Assembly: GCF_017939745.1 (NCBI RefSeq)
Contig: NZ_JAGKQQ010000001.1
Location: 7,021,299-7,085,298 of the forward strand
Origin: Gemmata palustris
GTDB lineage: Bacteria > Planctomycetota > Planctomycetia > Gemmatales > Gemmataceae
Reading direction: 5' to 3'
DNA: 64,000 bases
Positions 54,139 to 63,265 of this stretch are shown in pieces. The notes beneath the pieces were generated by a model. It saw only the letters and a list, made by a program, of their open reading frames with translations. It was not told where the DNA came from and did no database searches. A program made the position numbers and the translations under genes. How positions within the stretch are numbered: position 1 is the stretch's first letter; every line of letters begins with the position of its first letter.

Positions 54139-55620
54139 ATGCTCTCGGACCGTGACGCTCTGTTAGCCGCAGTTCGGGCCACCTCGGAAGAGGACACGCC
54201 GCGGTTGGTGTTCGCGGACTGGCTCGACGAGAACGGCGACCCCGACCGCGCCGAGTTCATCCGGTTACAGTGCGAGTTCGCGCGCTTCGCCGACGAGGAC
54301 TGCGACAGCTACGCGATGTACGCGTTCTTGCACAAGCACTATTTCCCCGGCCTCATCGCGACCGACTGGACGCGGATCGACGCGGGCGTTCACCGGCTTG
54401 TTGTGCTCGCGATGCGGGCCAACGATCTACTGAGGCAGCACAGCGCCCGGTGGCTCCCGAAGGTACCGAAGAAGTACGAGGTGGAGATCGATGAATTCGA
54501 CCGCGGGTTCCCGTACCGCGTGCAGTTTAGTGGTTTGCGAAACTTGCCCAAAAGCGCGGATTTGATTCGCACATCCGTTCCGGCCGTCACACTCAAAAGT
54601 GACGAGTTCACGGGTCGCGTCGTCGAGCAACTCGCCGATGTGGGGTTGCTCGACCGAATGAGCGCGCTGGAATTCACGGGCGAATGCGCGTCGGGGTTGC
54701 GCGAACTCGGTAACCGCCCCGAAGCGGCTCGTATCCGCGCGATCGCGACGCGCCACGGCGACGCAGAAGCGGTCGCGTCGGCCCTGGCGGAAGCGCCGAA
54801 CTTCACCGGGCTCCGAACGCTCGATATGTCGACCGCGTACACGAGTGCGGCGGCGGCCCAAACACTGTTCGGGGCTAAGTGCCTACGCACGCTCCGGCGC
54901 TTGTACCTACGCGGGCGCAACGATTGGTACGCGGACACCCTCCGCGCACTGGGCGCCGGCGGGTTCACGAATCTCACCTCACTTCGCATTGAGCGCGCGG
55001 GATTGGACGATGACGCGGCGGAGGTGTTGGCCGCGTGCCCCGACCTCTCGCAGTTGCGCACCCTCGATTTGTCCAACAACCGTATCACCGGGAGCGGGGC
55101 TACGGCCCTGCTCTGTTCACCGCACCTCGCGAACCTCGTGAACTTGTGCCTGGACAGAAACCCGTGTACCGGACTGGACGCCGAGCGGCTGGCGGCGGCA
55201 CCACGAGCGGCGCTGCGGATGCTCCACTTTCACGGGTGCCGGCTCCGGGTCGCGGACGCGCGGGCGCTCGCCCGCAGCCCGAGACTCCGCACGCTCTGGT
55301 ACCTCGACATCGACAGCAACAATTTGGGTGCGACCGCGGTGCGCGAGCTGGTCCGCGGGTTCGGGACGTGGTGCCCGCCGATCCTGTGGCTTACGTACAA
55401 CCGGATCGACGACCGTGGCGCGGAAGCGTTGGCGAAATGGAAGGGCGCGTCCGCGCTCAGTGCGCTGCACCTGAAGCACAACCCCCAAATAACTGATTCC
55501 GGGGTGCGGGCCATGCTCGATAGCCCGAATCTGGCGAACCTGGACGTGCTCTGCGTTTCCACGAGCGGCGAAATAGAGGAGCGGCTCCGGGCGCGGTTCA
55601 AACACCCCGACGGCTACTGA
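54139..55620 (+). CDS. TIGR02996-domain leucine-rich-repeat protein
   Basis: Protein of 493 residues. The first 45 residues are the planctomycete TIGR02996 domain (RLVFADWLDENGDPDRAEFI). From about 215 the sequence has leucine-rich repeats of the ribonuclease-inhibitor-like type: LRTLDLSNNRITGSGATALL, LRTLWYLDIDSNNLGATAV, ILWLTYNRIDDRGAEALAKW, LSALHLKHNPQITDSGVRAM. No signal peptide or membrane helix is present, so it is probably a cytosolic protein-binding scaffold. ATG at 54139. Partner proteins are unknown. Confidence 0.9.
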   Translation: MLSDRDALLAAVRATSEEDTPRLVFADWLDENGDPDRAEFIRLQCEFARFADEDCDSYAMYAFLHKHYFPGLIATDWTRIDAGVHRLVVLAMRANDLLRQHSARWLPKVPKKYEVEIDEFDRGFPYRVQFSGLRNLPKSADLIRTSVPAVTLKSDEFTGRVVEQLADVGLLDRMSALEFTGECASGLRELGNRPEAARIRAIATRHGDAEAVASALAEAPNFTGLRTLDMSTAYTSAAAAQTLFGAKCLRTLRRLYLRGRNDWYADTLRALGAGGFTNLTSLRIERAGLDDDAAEVLAACPDLSQLRTLDLSNNRITGSGATALLCSPHLANLVNLCLDRNPCTGLDAERLAAAPRAALRMLHFHGCRLRVADARALARSPRLRTLWYLDIDSNNLGATAVRELVRGFGTWCPPILWLTYNRIDDRGAEALAKWKGASALSALHLKHNPQITDSGVRAMLDSPNLANLDVLCVSTSGEIEERLRARFKHPDGY

Positions 55621-55699
55621 CGCCCGCTGGTGTGCGGCGCGCGCACCTCATATTCTGTTCCCGTACCCTCTCCCGTTTCCCACCCGTTCGCGCACCTCA

Positions 55700-57634
55700 A
55701 TGATTGTTCCCCTGTGTTGCCCGTGGCGGTCGGTCTGGTTGGCGCGGGTCGTCGCGCTCGTTGCTCTGGTCATCGGTGTACCGCTGTTCCTGCGAATGCC
55801 GCCGTGGTGCGACATCACGCTCTACCAGATGGCGGCGCGCAACATCCTCAACGGCGGTACCCACTACCGGGACATTTTCGACACCAACCTGCCCGGCTTC
55901 GTGTGGCTGCTCACGGTCATTCAATGGGTGTTCGGCGAGAGCGTGGTCGCGGTGCGGGCCGCGGACCTGCTCGTCGTTTCGGGAATCGTGCTCCTCATTG
56001 ACCGGCTGGCGAAGTGGGGTGGCGCGTCGCGCGCGGCGCGGTGGTGGGCGCTCGCGGGCGCGGCCGCGTTCTACCCGTTCACGGTGGAAATGTCGCACGC
56101 CCAGCGCGACACCTGGATGGCGCTGCCGGCCCTCGCCGCGGTCGCGCTCCGCGTGCGCCGCGGGATGGGGCGACCGACCTCTCTGTCTTCCCTTCGCCTC
56201 TCTTTCTTCGAGGGCGTGTTGTGGGGCGCTGGTGTGTGGATCAAGCCGCACATCGTGATAATGGCGGCCGTTGTGTGGCTACTTACCGCCCGGCGGATCG
56301 CGGGCGAGTACCAGCGCCCGTGGCGCGCTGCGGGTGCCGATTTCTTGGGCAACCTGATCGGCGGCCTCGCCCTCGGGCTTGCGGGGCTCACCTGGCTGTT
56401 CGCGACTGGCACGTGGGAGCCGTTCATTGAAGTGTTCACGCAGTGGAACCCGGGCTACTGGGATCTGGTGATAATCGAATTCGACATGCGAACAGAGCAG
56501 CAGCTCCACTGGTTCCCGCCGTGGAGCCTCGGGATGCTCCTGACCGTGCCGCTCGCACTCGTGTCGGTGCTGGACATGGCCCCGTGGTCGAGCCGCGCGG
56601 CCGCGACCGCGCGCCCCGATCGCGCGGGCACCGTCGGGCACTGGCTCCCGCGCCTCATGTGGGACAAGCAGGCCGGTGCGGACGCGCGGTTCGCACGCGG
56701 GGTGCTGGGCGCGCTGTACTTCGCCTGGGCCGCGCAAGCCTTCTTCCTCCAGCGCGGGTTCCAGTACGCACACATACCGGAAACGCTCCTCATGCTGGGC
56801 GTGTGGGCCTCGCACCGGTGGGCGTGGACGCTCCTCGTGCTACTCTGGCTCACGGTGACGACGAGCGCGTGGTTCCTGGCCGAGCACGACGCGGCCGTTC
56901 AGGGCGAGTTGAATCGCATTTCCCCCCAGGAGCGCGAACACTACGTTCCGCGCCACCCGATCTTCGCCTCCGACCGGCTCCGGCTCTGGCCGCAGTGCTG
57001 GCGCCCGGACCTGGGCGACGCCCAGCGGTACGCGATGTGGGACCGGCTCCGACTGCACCCGCCGCACGAAGCCGTGATTAGCTGGGAAGAGATCAACGAG
57101 GTCGTGACCTTTTTGCACGGTGAGGGCGTGGGCGACGGCGAGGTGATCGCGTGGTTCGATTCGCCGCACGCGGCGTACTTGCTCCTGAACAAGAAGCCGG
57201 GCATGCGCTTCATGCACGTGTATACGGCCATTTCCATCGGGTACGATAAAAACCTCGAGGACGGGCGCGTGAAGGTGATGCGCGAACTGGCCACGAAGAC
57301 GCCGAACGCCCGGTTCGTTATCAACGATCTGGAATGGGTCGCGCTCCCCGCCAAGTCCGAGGAGCAGCGCGCGGCGCTCATCGGCCCCGCGCGCAACCCG
57401 CCGCACGACTTGCTCCCTGTTAACACCCCGTACCCCACCGAGTTCCCGTTCAACCAACCGACCGTGTTCCGCACGCGCAACGGCCAGGGGCGGTACGTGG
57501 TTCACAAACTCGTGACCCGCGAGAACTCCCCCAAAGCACCGTGGTTGATCGAGTCCGGGGCACGGGCCGTCGTCCAAGACGTGCAGCGGGCCGGGGCACG
57601 GTCCGCCGTCCACGACGCCCTCGTGCCCAAGTAG
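55700..57634 (+). CDS. Polytopic glycosyltransferase (GT39/ArnT-like)
   Basis: Membrane protein of 644 residues with about ten helices in the first 400 residues and a soluble C-terminal domain (about 400-640). The early loop PPWCDITLYQMAARNILNGG has the Asp typical of GT-C enzymes that use polyprenyl-phosphate sugars, and DTNLPGFVWLL resembles the second loop of ArnT/PMT-like enzymes. It would glycosylate a lipid or protein at the outer face of the membrane. ATG at 55700. It is followed by a second GT-C gene 75 bases downstream. Confidence 0.8.
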   Translation: MIVPLCCPWRSVWLARVVALVALVIGVPLFLRMPPWCDITLYQMAARNILNGGTHYRDIFDTNLPGFVWLLTVIQWVFGESVVAVRAADLLVVSGIVLLIDRLAKWGGASRAARWWALAGAAAFYPFTVEMSHAQRDTWMALPALAAVALRVRRGMGRPTSLSSLRLSFFEGVLWGAGVWIKPHIVIMAAVVWLLTARRIAGEYQRPWRAAGADFLGNLIGGLALGLAGLTWLFATGTWEPFIEVFTQWNPGYWDLVIIEFDMRTEQQLHWFPPWSLGMLLTVPLALVSVLDMAPWSSRAAATARPDRAGTVGHWLPRLMWDKQAGADARFARGVLGALYFAWAAQAFFLQRGFQYAHIPETLLMLGVWASHRWAWTLLVLLWLTVTTSAWFLAEHDAAVQGELNRISPQEREHYVPRHPIFASDRLRLWPQCWRPDLGDAQRYAMWDRLRLHPPHEAVISWEEINEVVTFLHGEGVGDGEVIAWFDSPHAAYLLLNKKPGMRFMHVYTAISIGYDKNLEDGRVKVMRELATKTPNARFVINDLEWVALPAKSEEQRAALIGPARNPPHDLLPVNTPYPTEFPFNQPTVFRTRNGQGRYVVHKLVTRENSPKAPWLIESGARAVVQDVQRAGARSAVHDALVPK

Positions 57635-57709
57635 CCGCGCCTTCGGGTTGACGGCGCGCGGGCGCTTCCGGCATCATCTCGCCTCCTCGGTCCCGCAGGA
57701 GGCGGATTC

Positions 57710-59299
57710 GTGCGCGTGTTGTCCTATTCGCGGTTCACAACCTGGCTCCGCGTCACTTACACCGTGAACCCGCGCGGGCCGCGGATCGCGTTCCTCGCGA
57801 TACTGACCGCGATCGTGATGCTGATGAGCGTCAAGTACGCGGCCAAGATCGCCAAACCGGGCGACACGGGTCAGCAGAGCCGCTCCGCGTTCCTCCGCTG
57901 GCGGCAGATGGTGAACGGTGTGTTCGCTGGCGAGAACATTTACGTTGGTGTGAACGAGTACCCGAACCCGCCGATCATGGCGGTGCTGCTGCGCCCGTTC
58001 ACCGCGCTCCCTCCGGTCACCGGCGCGCTCGTGTGGTTCTACACGAAAGTGCTGCTCGCGGTGCTGGCCGCGGTGTGGGTGTTTCGACTGTGTGGGGGAG
58101 CTAACCGGGAACCTACCCCCCCGTCCCCCCTCCCTAAAGGGAAGGGGGAGCTGGCGCGCGCATCCGCTGTGCTTGGAACAGCGTCGCACACGAGCGACGA
58201 TTCTTTCTCCCCCTTCCCTGGCAGGAGGGGGGCCGGGGGGGAACCCGTGGGGGGTTCTCCCTCACAAGAGGCGAGGGGGGCCGGGGGGGTAGGTTCTGCC
58301 CAGGGCGTTGGGAAGGAACTCGCCCTTGATGTCGCCCGCGCGGTCGCGGTCGTGTTGTGCCTGCCGCCGCTACTCGGCGATTTGTCGCACAATAACGTGA
58401 ACATCTTCATTCTCTTCCTGGTCGTGGGCTGCCTTGAAGCGTTTCGGCGCCGACTCGATACGCTCGCGGGCCTGACGCTCGCGCTCGCGATCGCCTGCAA
58501 AGTGACGCCGATGCTGTTCGTCGCGTACTTCGCGTGGAAGCGGTGCTGGCGGCTCCTCGGTGCGACGCTCGTCGGTCTGGCGCTCTGGCTCGCGGTCGTG
58601 CCCGGCCTCACCTTCGGCTGGGACCGCAACCGTGAGTTGCTGGACGGCTGGTACTCCCTCATGATCGAGCGGCCGCTCTTGAAGGGCGAAATCACGACCG
58701 AGCACCCGAATCAGGCGGTGACCGGGTTCGTGTACCGGCTCTTCACGCACAGCCCGTCCTACATCGTGTACCCGGACAACATCCCGACGCCGGCCGAGTA
58801 CCACAACCTCACCGACATCGGGCGCCCGGCCGCGTGGGTCGTTGTCAAGGCGCTCACGGCCGGCTTCGCGCTCGCGGTCGTGTGCTTGTGCCGGTGGCCG
58901 GTTCGCCGCCCGACCGATGTGCGCCAGGGCTGGCGGTTCGCCGCCGAGTGCGGGCTGATTTGCCTGGGCATGTTGCTGTTCAGCGAGCGCACCTGGAAGC
59001 ACCACGCCGTCGTGCTGTTGCTCCCGTTGGCCGCGCTCGCTTACGCCGTCGCGGTCGTGGAATTACCGCGGCGCGTTCGGTCCTTCATCACCGGTGTGTT
59101 GGTCGCGTCGTTCGTGTTGATGGCCGGGCCGGGGCTGCTCGGGGGCCGCGGCGCGGACCTCGCGATGGTGTACGGCACGCACACCATCGCGTTCGTATTG
59201 CAGGCGGTCGCGGTGGGGGTGCTCCTCGCGTGCCGGTCGGACCGCGTGAGCGGTGTGTGCGGGTCGCGCAGTGCCGCGCGTGAAACGATTCCCATTTGA
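57710..59299 (+). CDS. GT87 (DUF2029) family glycosyltransferase with in-frame repeat insertion
   Basis: GT-C-type membrane protein of 529 residues with about nine helices. DUF2029 marks are YPNPPIMAVLLRPF, SHNNVNIFILFLVVG, KVTPMLFVAYFAWKR and EHPNQAVTGFVYRLF. About residues 134-196 are low-complexity (Pro/Gly/Ser; PSPLPKGKGE and SPFPGRRGAGGE) and come from a 186-base palindrome-rich element at 58110-58295 that keeps the frame. This insertion falls in a loop after a membrane helix. The start is GTG at 57710 with GCAGGAGG upstream. It probably transfers a sugar from a polyprenyl carrier, as in mycobacterial mannosyl or arabinosyl transferases. Confidence 0.83.
   Translation: MRVLSYSRFTTWLRVTYTVNPRGPRIAFLAILTAIVMLMSVKYAAKIAKPGDTGQQSRSAFLRWRQMVNGVFAGENIYVGVNEYPNPPIMAVLLRPFTALPPVTGALVWFYTKVLLAVLAAVWVFRLCGGANREPTPPSPLPKGKGELARASAVLGTASHTSDDSFSPFPGRRGAGGEPVGGSPSQEARGAGGVGSAQGVGKELALDVARAVAVVLCLPPLLGDLSHNNVNIFILFLVVGCLEAFRRRLDTLAGLTLALAIACKVTPMLFVAYFAWKRCWRLLGATLVGLALWLAVVPGLTFGWDRNRELLDGWYSLMIERPLLKGEITTEHPNQAVTGFVYRLFTHSPSYIVYPDNIPTPAEYHNLTDIGRPAAWVVVKALTAGFALAVVCLCRWPVRRPTDVRQGWRFAAECGLICLGMLLFSERTWKHHAVVLLLPLAALAYAVAVVELPRRVRSFITGVLVASFVLMAGPGLLGGRGADLAMVYGTHTIAFVLQAVAVGVLLACRSDRVSGVCGSRSAARETIPI
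58110..58295. repeat. 186-base palindromic element inside a coding region
   Basis: Outer arms at about 58110-58135 (AACCTACCCCCCC start) and about 58271-58295 (complement, ending GTAGGTT), with a second G-tract arm at 58222-58243. Length divides by three, and the host frame runs through it. Related to the shorter element at 8903-9014. Confidence 0.85.
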
Positions 59300-59471
59300 C
59301 AGGGCGGAACGGCTGCGGGGTTTGGGTATACTGAGCGAAGATAGCCGCATTCGCTCGTGTGGTGTGCTTCTACCTCGCCCGCTTTTCCGCGTCGGTTCCT
59401 ACGCGGGACGAGTGCGGGTCGGGGCACCTCACGAGCGAAGATCGCGTCGCGTTCCGCTCCGGGTGCCACCA

Positions 59472-62400
59472 ATGCCGACACGCAACCGCCACCGGTCGCT
59501 CGCAGGCGCGTTCGCCCTCGCGGTGCTGGTGACGGGAACGGTCGCCCTTTCTGCTCAGCCGCCGGGAGCGGAATCGCTCAAGAAACCTGCAGATTCGACC
59601 AAGTCCGAGAAGGGCGAGAAGGCCGACAAGTCGGATAAGGCCGACAGCAAGCCGCTCATCGTAAAGCTGCCCGACGGCACGTTCCTCTGGCTCGGTTCCG
59701 CCGAAGGCGGGGAGCGCGTCACCCTTTCGCCGCAAGAGTTCCAAAAGCTCCTCGATCGCGTGGACCAGTTGAAGAAGGAACTGGCCGCGCGCAAGCCGAC
59801 CGCGCCGAGCGAGTGCGCGATCCGCGGGCGCGTGGAGAAGCGCGGCGAGCAACTCGTCGCCGCGCTCAAGCTCACCTACAAGTTCCGCACAACGCAGGCG
59901 AATACCGCGGTCGCGCTCGGCGGGCGCAAAGCGTTCCTGGTCGGCGCCGCGCTCGACGGCGCGAAACTGCCCGTGCTCGATACGACCGACGACGGGTTCG
60001 CGGTTCTGGTGGAATCGGCCGGCGATCACGCCCTCGTTCTCGACACCGAAGCGCCCGTGACCGCGCGGGTCACGAAGGCCGAAATCGGCTTCGATCTGGG
60101 GCTCCCGCGGGCACCGATCACGACCTTCGCACTCGACCCGCCGGGCGGCGACGTGAAGCGCGTGACCTTGGTCACCAAGACCCCGGACCAGGCCCAACCG
60201 CGGCGCGCGACCGTGGACGTTAAGCAACTCGCTCCGAAGGGCAACGAACCGGGTCTCCCGCTCGGCGCGGTGGAATCGCTCGAAGTGAACTGGGAGCCGC
60301 CCGCGTCCGTCGCACAACCGGCCGATCAAGTTCAGAACGCCGACATCGATGTAACGGTGCTCCTCACCGACGGGTTCGTGGAGTCCACGGCGAAGATCAA
60401 GGTCCGCGGACCGGCCCGCGAGTGGAAACTGGTCGCGCCGGCGGCCGCCGATGTGAGTGTGGATCGCGTCGCGGTGGTCAGCGGCACCGGGCCGACGCAG
60501 CAACCCGTTGTGAGCAAGCCCGGTGACCCCAATAAGCCGGTGTGGAAGATCGAATTGCCCGCCGGTTCGACCGGGGGCGACTGGGTCATCACTGCCGTGG
60601 TGCGCCAGGCCCGACCGAAGACCGGCACGACAAAAGCCGCGGCTTCGCCAATCGGCCCGTTCGCCGTGCTGGATGTGCTCAAACAGACCGGCACCGTGAG
60701 TGTCAAGGCCGGTCCGCACACGCGGTTCGTGTTCAAGCACGGCCCGGACCTGCGCCGCGCGGAACTTCCCAGCGCGCCCGAAGACGACGTGAGCGCGGCA
60801 CTGTTCCGCCTCACGACCGGCCCCACCGGTACGACACCGGTCAACGCGCCGTTGCTCACGGTCGAAGCGTGGCCCGTTGAAGGCGCGGTCCGCGTGCGCC
60901 CCGTGTACAAGCTGGAACTGACAGAAACGGGCTGGAAGGTGCGCGCCGAAATTGCGGTGAAGCCGATCCGCACCGAGGTGGACGCGATCACGATCGATGT
61001 GCCGGCCGAGTGGCGCGGACTGGAGTCGGAGTTCGACCCGGAAACCGTGCAGGGCGTGAGCCCGGGGAAGGTCGAGGGGGCGTGGGGGCCGGTCACGGTG
61101 CGCCTGGCCAACGCGACGAAGCAGCCGTTCAATGTGGTGCTGCTCGGGACGATCACCGTTCCCCCGGGCGGGCGCGAGGTGACCGTTCCGTTCCCGCGCT
61201 ACCCGAAAGCCGTGGAGCGCGACGCGATCGTTACCGCGACGGTCCCCGAGGGACTCGAGGTGCGGGGAGCCGGGCGCGGGTGGGAGGGCGATCAGCCCGC
61301 CGCGTGGGGCGCGCCGCTCGCCGCCGTGCCGGGCGCTGACGGGAAAGTTCCGAAGGCCGTCGCCGCTGTAACCGGGAAGGCCGAACTCGGGTTCTCGCGC
61401 GCCGTGCTCAACTGGCAGCCGTACCGCCCCGACGTCGCGGCCGAAATCAAGACCGACGTGACCGTGGGCGAACGGCAAGTCGTGGTGAAGCAAGAGTTCC
61501 ACCTGCGCTCCGGGGACGGGCTCCCGAAGTCGATACGGTTCCGCGGCCCGGCCGAAGCGTTCGGACTGAGAGCGGTTCCGGCCCTGGATTCCGTAGCGCC
61601 CGGTGTGTGGACGTACTCGCCCCCCGACGCAAAAGAAGCCACCCTGAGCGTGAGCTTCGCGCTGCCGCTGCCGGCCCAAACGGACGGGCCGCTCGCGCTG
61701 CCGGTCGGCTTGTTTTGGCTCGCGGACGCGGCGCGCACGGAGACAAACGTCCGCGTGTGGGTGAGTTCCGTCACCGGGCGCACGGTGAGCACCAGCGCCC
61801 CCGGTTGGCGCGAGCTCCCGCCGGAAGCCGTACCGGAGCGCGACACGTTGCCCGCGCTCACGCTCGCCGCATCAGCCGAGTACCCGCTCGCGCTCGAGGT
61901 GCGGCAGGCGGCCCCGGAATCGGCGGTGGCCGTGTGGGTCGAGCGGGCGCTGATCGAGGCCGGGGCGACCGAGGACGGGGCGGTAAACTACCGGGCGCGG
62001 TTCCGGCTCGCGCGCTGGCTCGCTCCCGCGATCGAGGTGTGGCTGCCGGGCGCGATCGGCCCGAACCCGACCGCCCGTATCGACGGCACGGGCGCGGCAC
62101 TGGTGCCGGTCGGCGACGCGGACGGCGGGCGCCGGTTCCGGGTGAATTTGCCCGACGTCCCGGGCGGCCGGGTCACCGTTCTGGAGGTGCAGTACACCCT
62201 CCCCGGTTCGCGGCAGGTACTCGGCGAAACGGCCTACCAGCCCCCGCGGGTGCTTTCGGCCGCGTACTCCGGCCCGGTTCGGTGGCTCGTCACCGAGGCG
62301 TCCGGTTCCGCCCCGTTCCTCTTTAGCGACCGCGCGCGGCCGGAACTCCGGTGGCGCTGGCGCGGCCCGGTTCTCGCGCCCACGGCCGTCCCGCGCGCCG

Positions 62401-62900
62401 ATCTCGAGCACTGGTTCAACTCCGGTGGCGAACCCGACGCGGGCGGGCTCACGCCCGTGCAAGAAGGTGAACCGCTCGTGGCCCGGCAGAACGCGCCGGA
62501 CACGTTGCGCGTGGCCCGCGCGCCGTGGACCGCGCTGGTCATCGTGTGCTCGCTGGTCGTGTTCCTCGTCGCGCTCGTGCTGACGCGGTTGAACGCGGTC
62601 GCGTCCGGCCTGGTCGTCACGCTCCTCGGTGGGGCGTTCGGGGTCGCGGCGGTGTTGTACCCGCAACCGGCCGCGCAAGCGGTCGCGGCCGGTCAACCGG
62701 GGCTGGTGATCGCGGTACTCGCGCTGGGGGTGCAGGCGGTCGTGCGGTGGCAGGTGCGCCGACGGGTGCGGTACCTCCCGGGCTTCACGCGGACGGCGCC
62801 GGAACCGGCCACCGGCACGATGGCCCATCCCGCGCCGGCGTCGGTGCGGGCGCGCCCGGGCAGCACGGGCGCGCCCGCACCAACGGGGAGCGGCTCGTAG
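59472..62900 (+). CDS. Large exported hypothetical protein with C-terminal membrane helices
   Basis: Protein of 1142 residues with signal peptide (about 1-27), a Lys/Ser/Asp-rich linker (KSEKGEKADKSDKADSK), a helix (SPQEFQKLLDRVDQLKKEL) and a very long beta-rich part (about 100-1000) made of repeated immunoglobulin-like or similar strand sets. Three hydrophobic segments lie near the C terminus (about 1018-1095), followed by a disordered tail. No known domain is recognised. ATG at 59472 is chosen because it gives the signal peptide; the open frame to 59253 overlaps the previous gene. The next gene has a similar N-terminal half and appears related. Confidence 0.7.
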   Translation: MPTRNRHRSLAGAFALAVLVTGTVALSAQPPGAESLKKPADSTKSEKGEKADKSDKADSKPLIVKLPDGTFLWLGSAEGGERVTLSPQEFQKLLDRVDQLKKELAARKPTAPSECAIRGRVEKRGEQLVAALKLTYKFRTTQANTAVALGGRKAFLVGAALDGAKLPVLDTTDDGFAVLVESAGDHALVLDTEAPVTARVTKAEIGFDLGLPRAPITTFALDPPGGDVKRVTLVTKTPDQAQPRRATVDVKQLAPKGNEPGLPLGAVESLEVNWEPPASVAQPADQVQNADIDVTVLLTDGFVESTAKIKVRGPAREWKLVAPAAADVSVDRVAVVSGTGPTQQPVVSKPGDPNKPVWKIELPAGSTGGDWVITAVVRQARPKTGTTKAAASPIGPFAVLDVLKQTGTVSVKAGPHTRFVFKHGPDLRRAELPSAPEDDVSAALFRLTTGPTGTTPVNAPLLTVEAWPVEGAVRVRPVYKLELTETGWKVRAEIAVKPIRTEVDAITIDVPAEWRGLESEFDPETVQGVSPGKVEGAWGPVTVRLANATKQPFNVVLLGTITVPPGGREVTVPFPRYPKAVERDAIVTATVPEGLEVRGAGRGWEGDQPAAWGAPLAAVPGADGKVPKAVAAVTGKAELGFSRAVLNWQPYRPDVAAEIKTDVTVGERQVVVKQEFHLRSGDGLPKSIRFRGPAEAFGLRAVPALDSVAPGVWTYSPPDAKEATLSVSFALPLPAQTDGPLALPVGLFWLADAARTETNVRVWVSSVTGRTVSTSAPGWRELPPEAVPERDTLPALTLAASAEYPLALEVRQAAPESAVAVWVERALIEAGATEDGAVNYRARFRLARWLAPAIEVWLPGAIGPNPTARIDGTGAALVPVGDADGGRRFRVNLPDVPGGRVTVLEVQYTLPGSRQVLGETAYQPPRVLSAAYSGPVRWLVTEASGSAPFLFSDRARPELRWRWRGPVLAPTAVPRADLEHWFNSGGEPDAGGLTPVQEGEPLVARQNAPDTLRVARAPWTALVIVCSLVVFLVALVLTRLNAVASGLVVTLLGGAFGVAAVLYPQPAAQAVAAGQPGLVIAVLALGVQAVVRWQVRRRVRYLPGFTRTAPEPATGTMAHPAPASVRARPGSTGAPAPTGSGS

Positions 62901-62929
62901 CTGATTTCGGGATCGTCGTAGCCGGTCGG

Positions 62930-63180
62930 ACGAGCCGCGACCGCAAGGGAGCGGGAGGCACCGCGCCCTGCCGAGTGATCTCAAGTTGACTCGGGGAACT
63001 GCGCCTTGTAACGAGCCGCGACCGCAAGGGAGCGGGAGGCACGACGCGCACGGGTGACTCAAGAGAACCCGGGGGGCCGCGCCCCGCTCCCTTGCGGTCG
63101 CGGCTCGTTTACCCGCAACACACTCGTGGTGTGGTGCGCCGGGTTCAGGCGCTTGCGCTCCCTTGCGGTCGCGGCTCGTT
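62930..63180. repeat. Cluster of four palindromic repeat arms (family B)
   Basis: Two forward arms (62930-62960 and 63010-63041, core ACGAGCCGCGACCGCAAGGG) and two reverse arms (63082-63110 and 63155-63180) form nested inverted repeats. The same family is at 38684-38790. The cluster occupies most of the 365 bases between two related large genes. Confidence 0.9.
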
Positions 63181-63265
63181 CGAGGCAGCACGGCGATCGT
63201 GGGCGCAACTGAGCGGCCCGAACTAGGAATTGACGCCCGACGATTTCACCCCGGTGAACCGACCC

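Noticed and set aside
59370..61679. A 769-codon open frame on the minus strand
   Set aside because: It is antisense to the large exported protein. Long antisense frames are expected in GC-rich coding DNA, and this one is Arg/His/Gly-rich without domains or signal.
62930..63180. Regularly placed repeat arms considered as a CRISPR array
   Set aside because: Arms alternate in orientation and spacing is irregular (about 40-55 bases); no cas genes are near.
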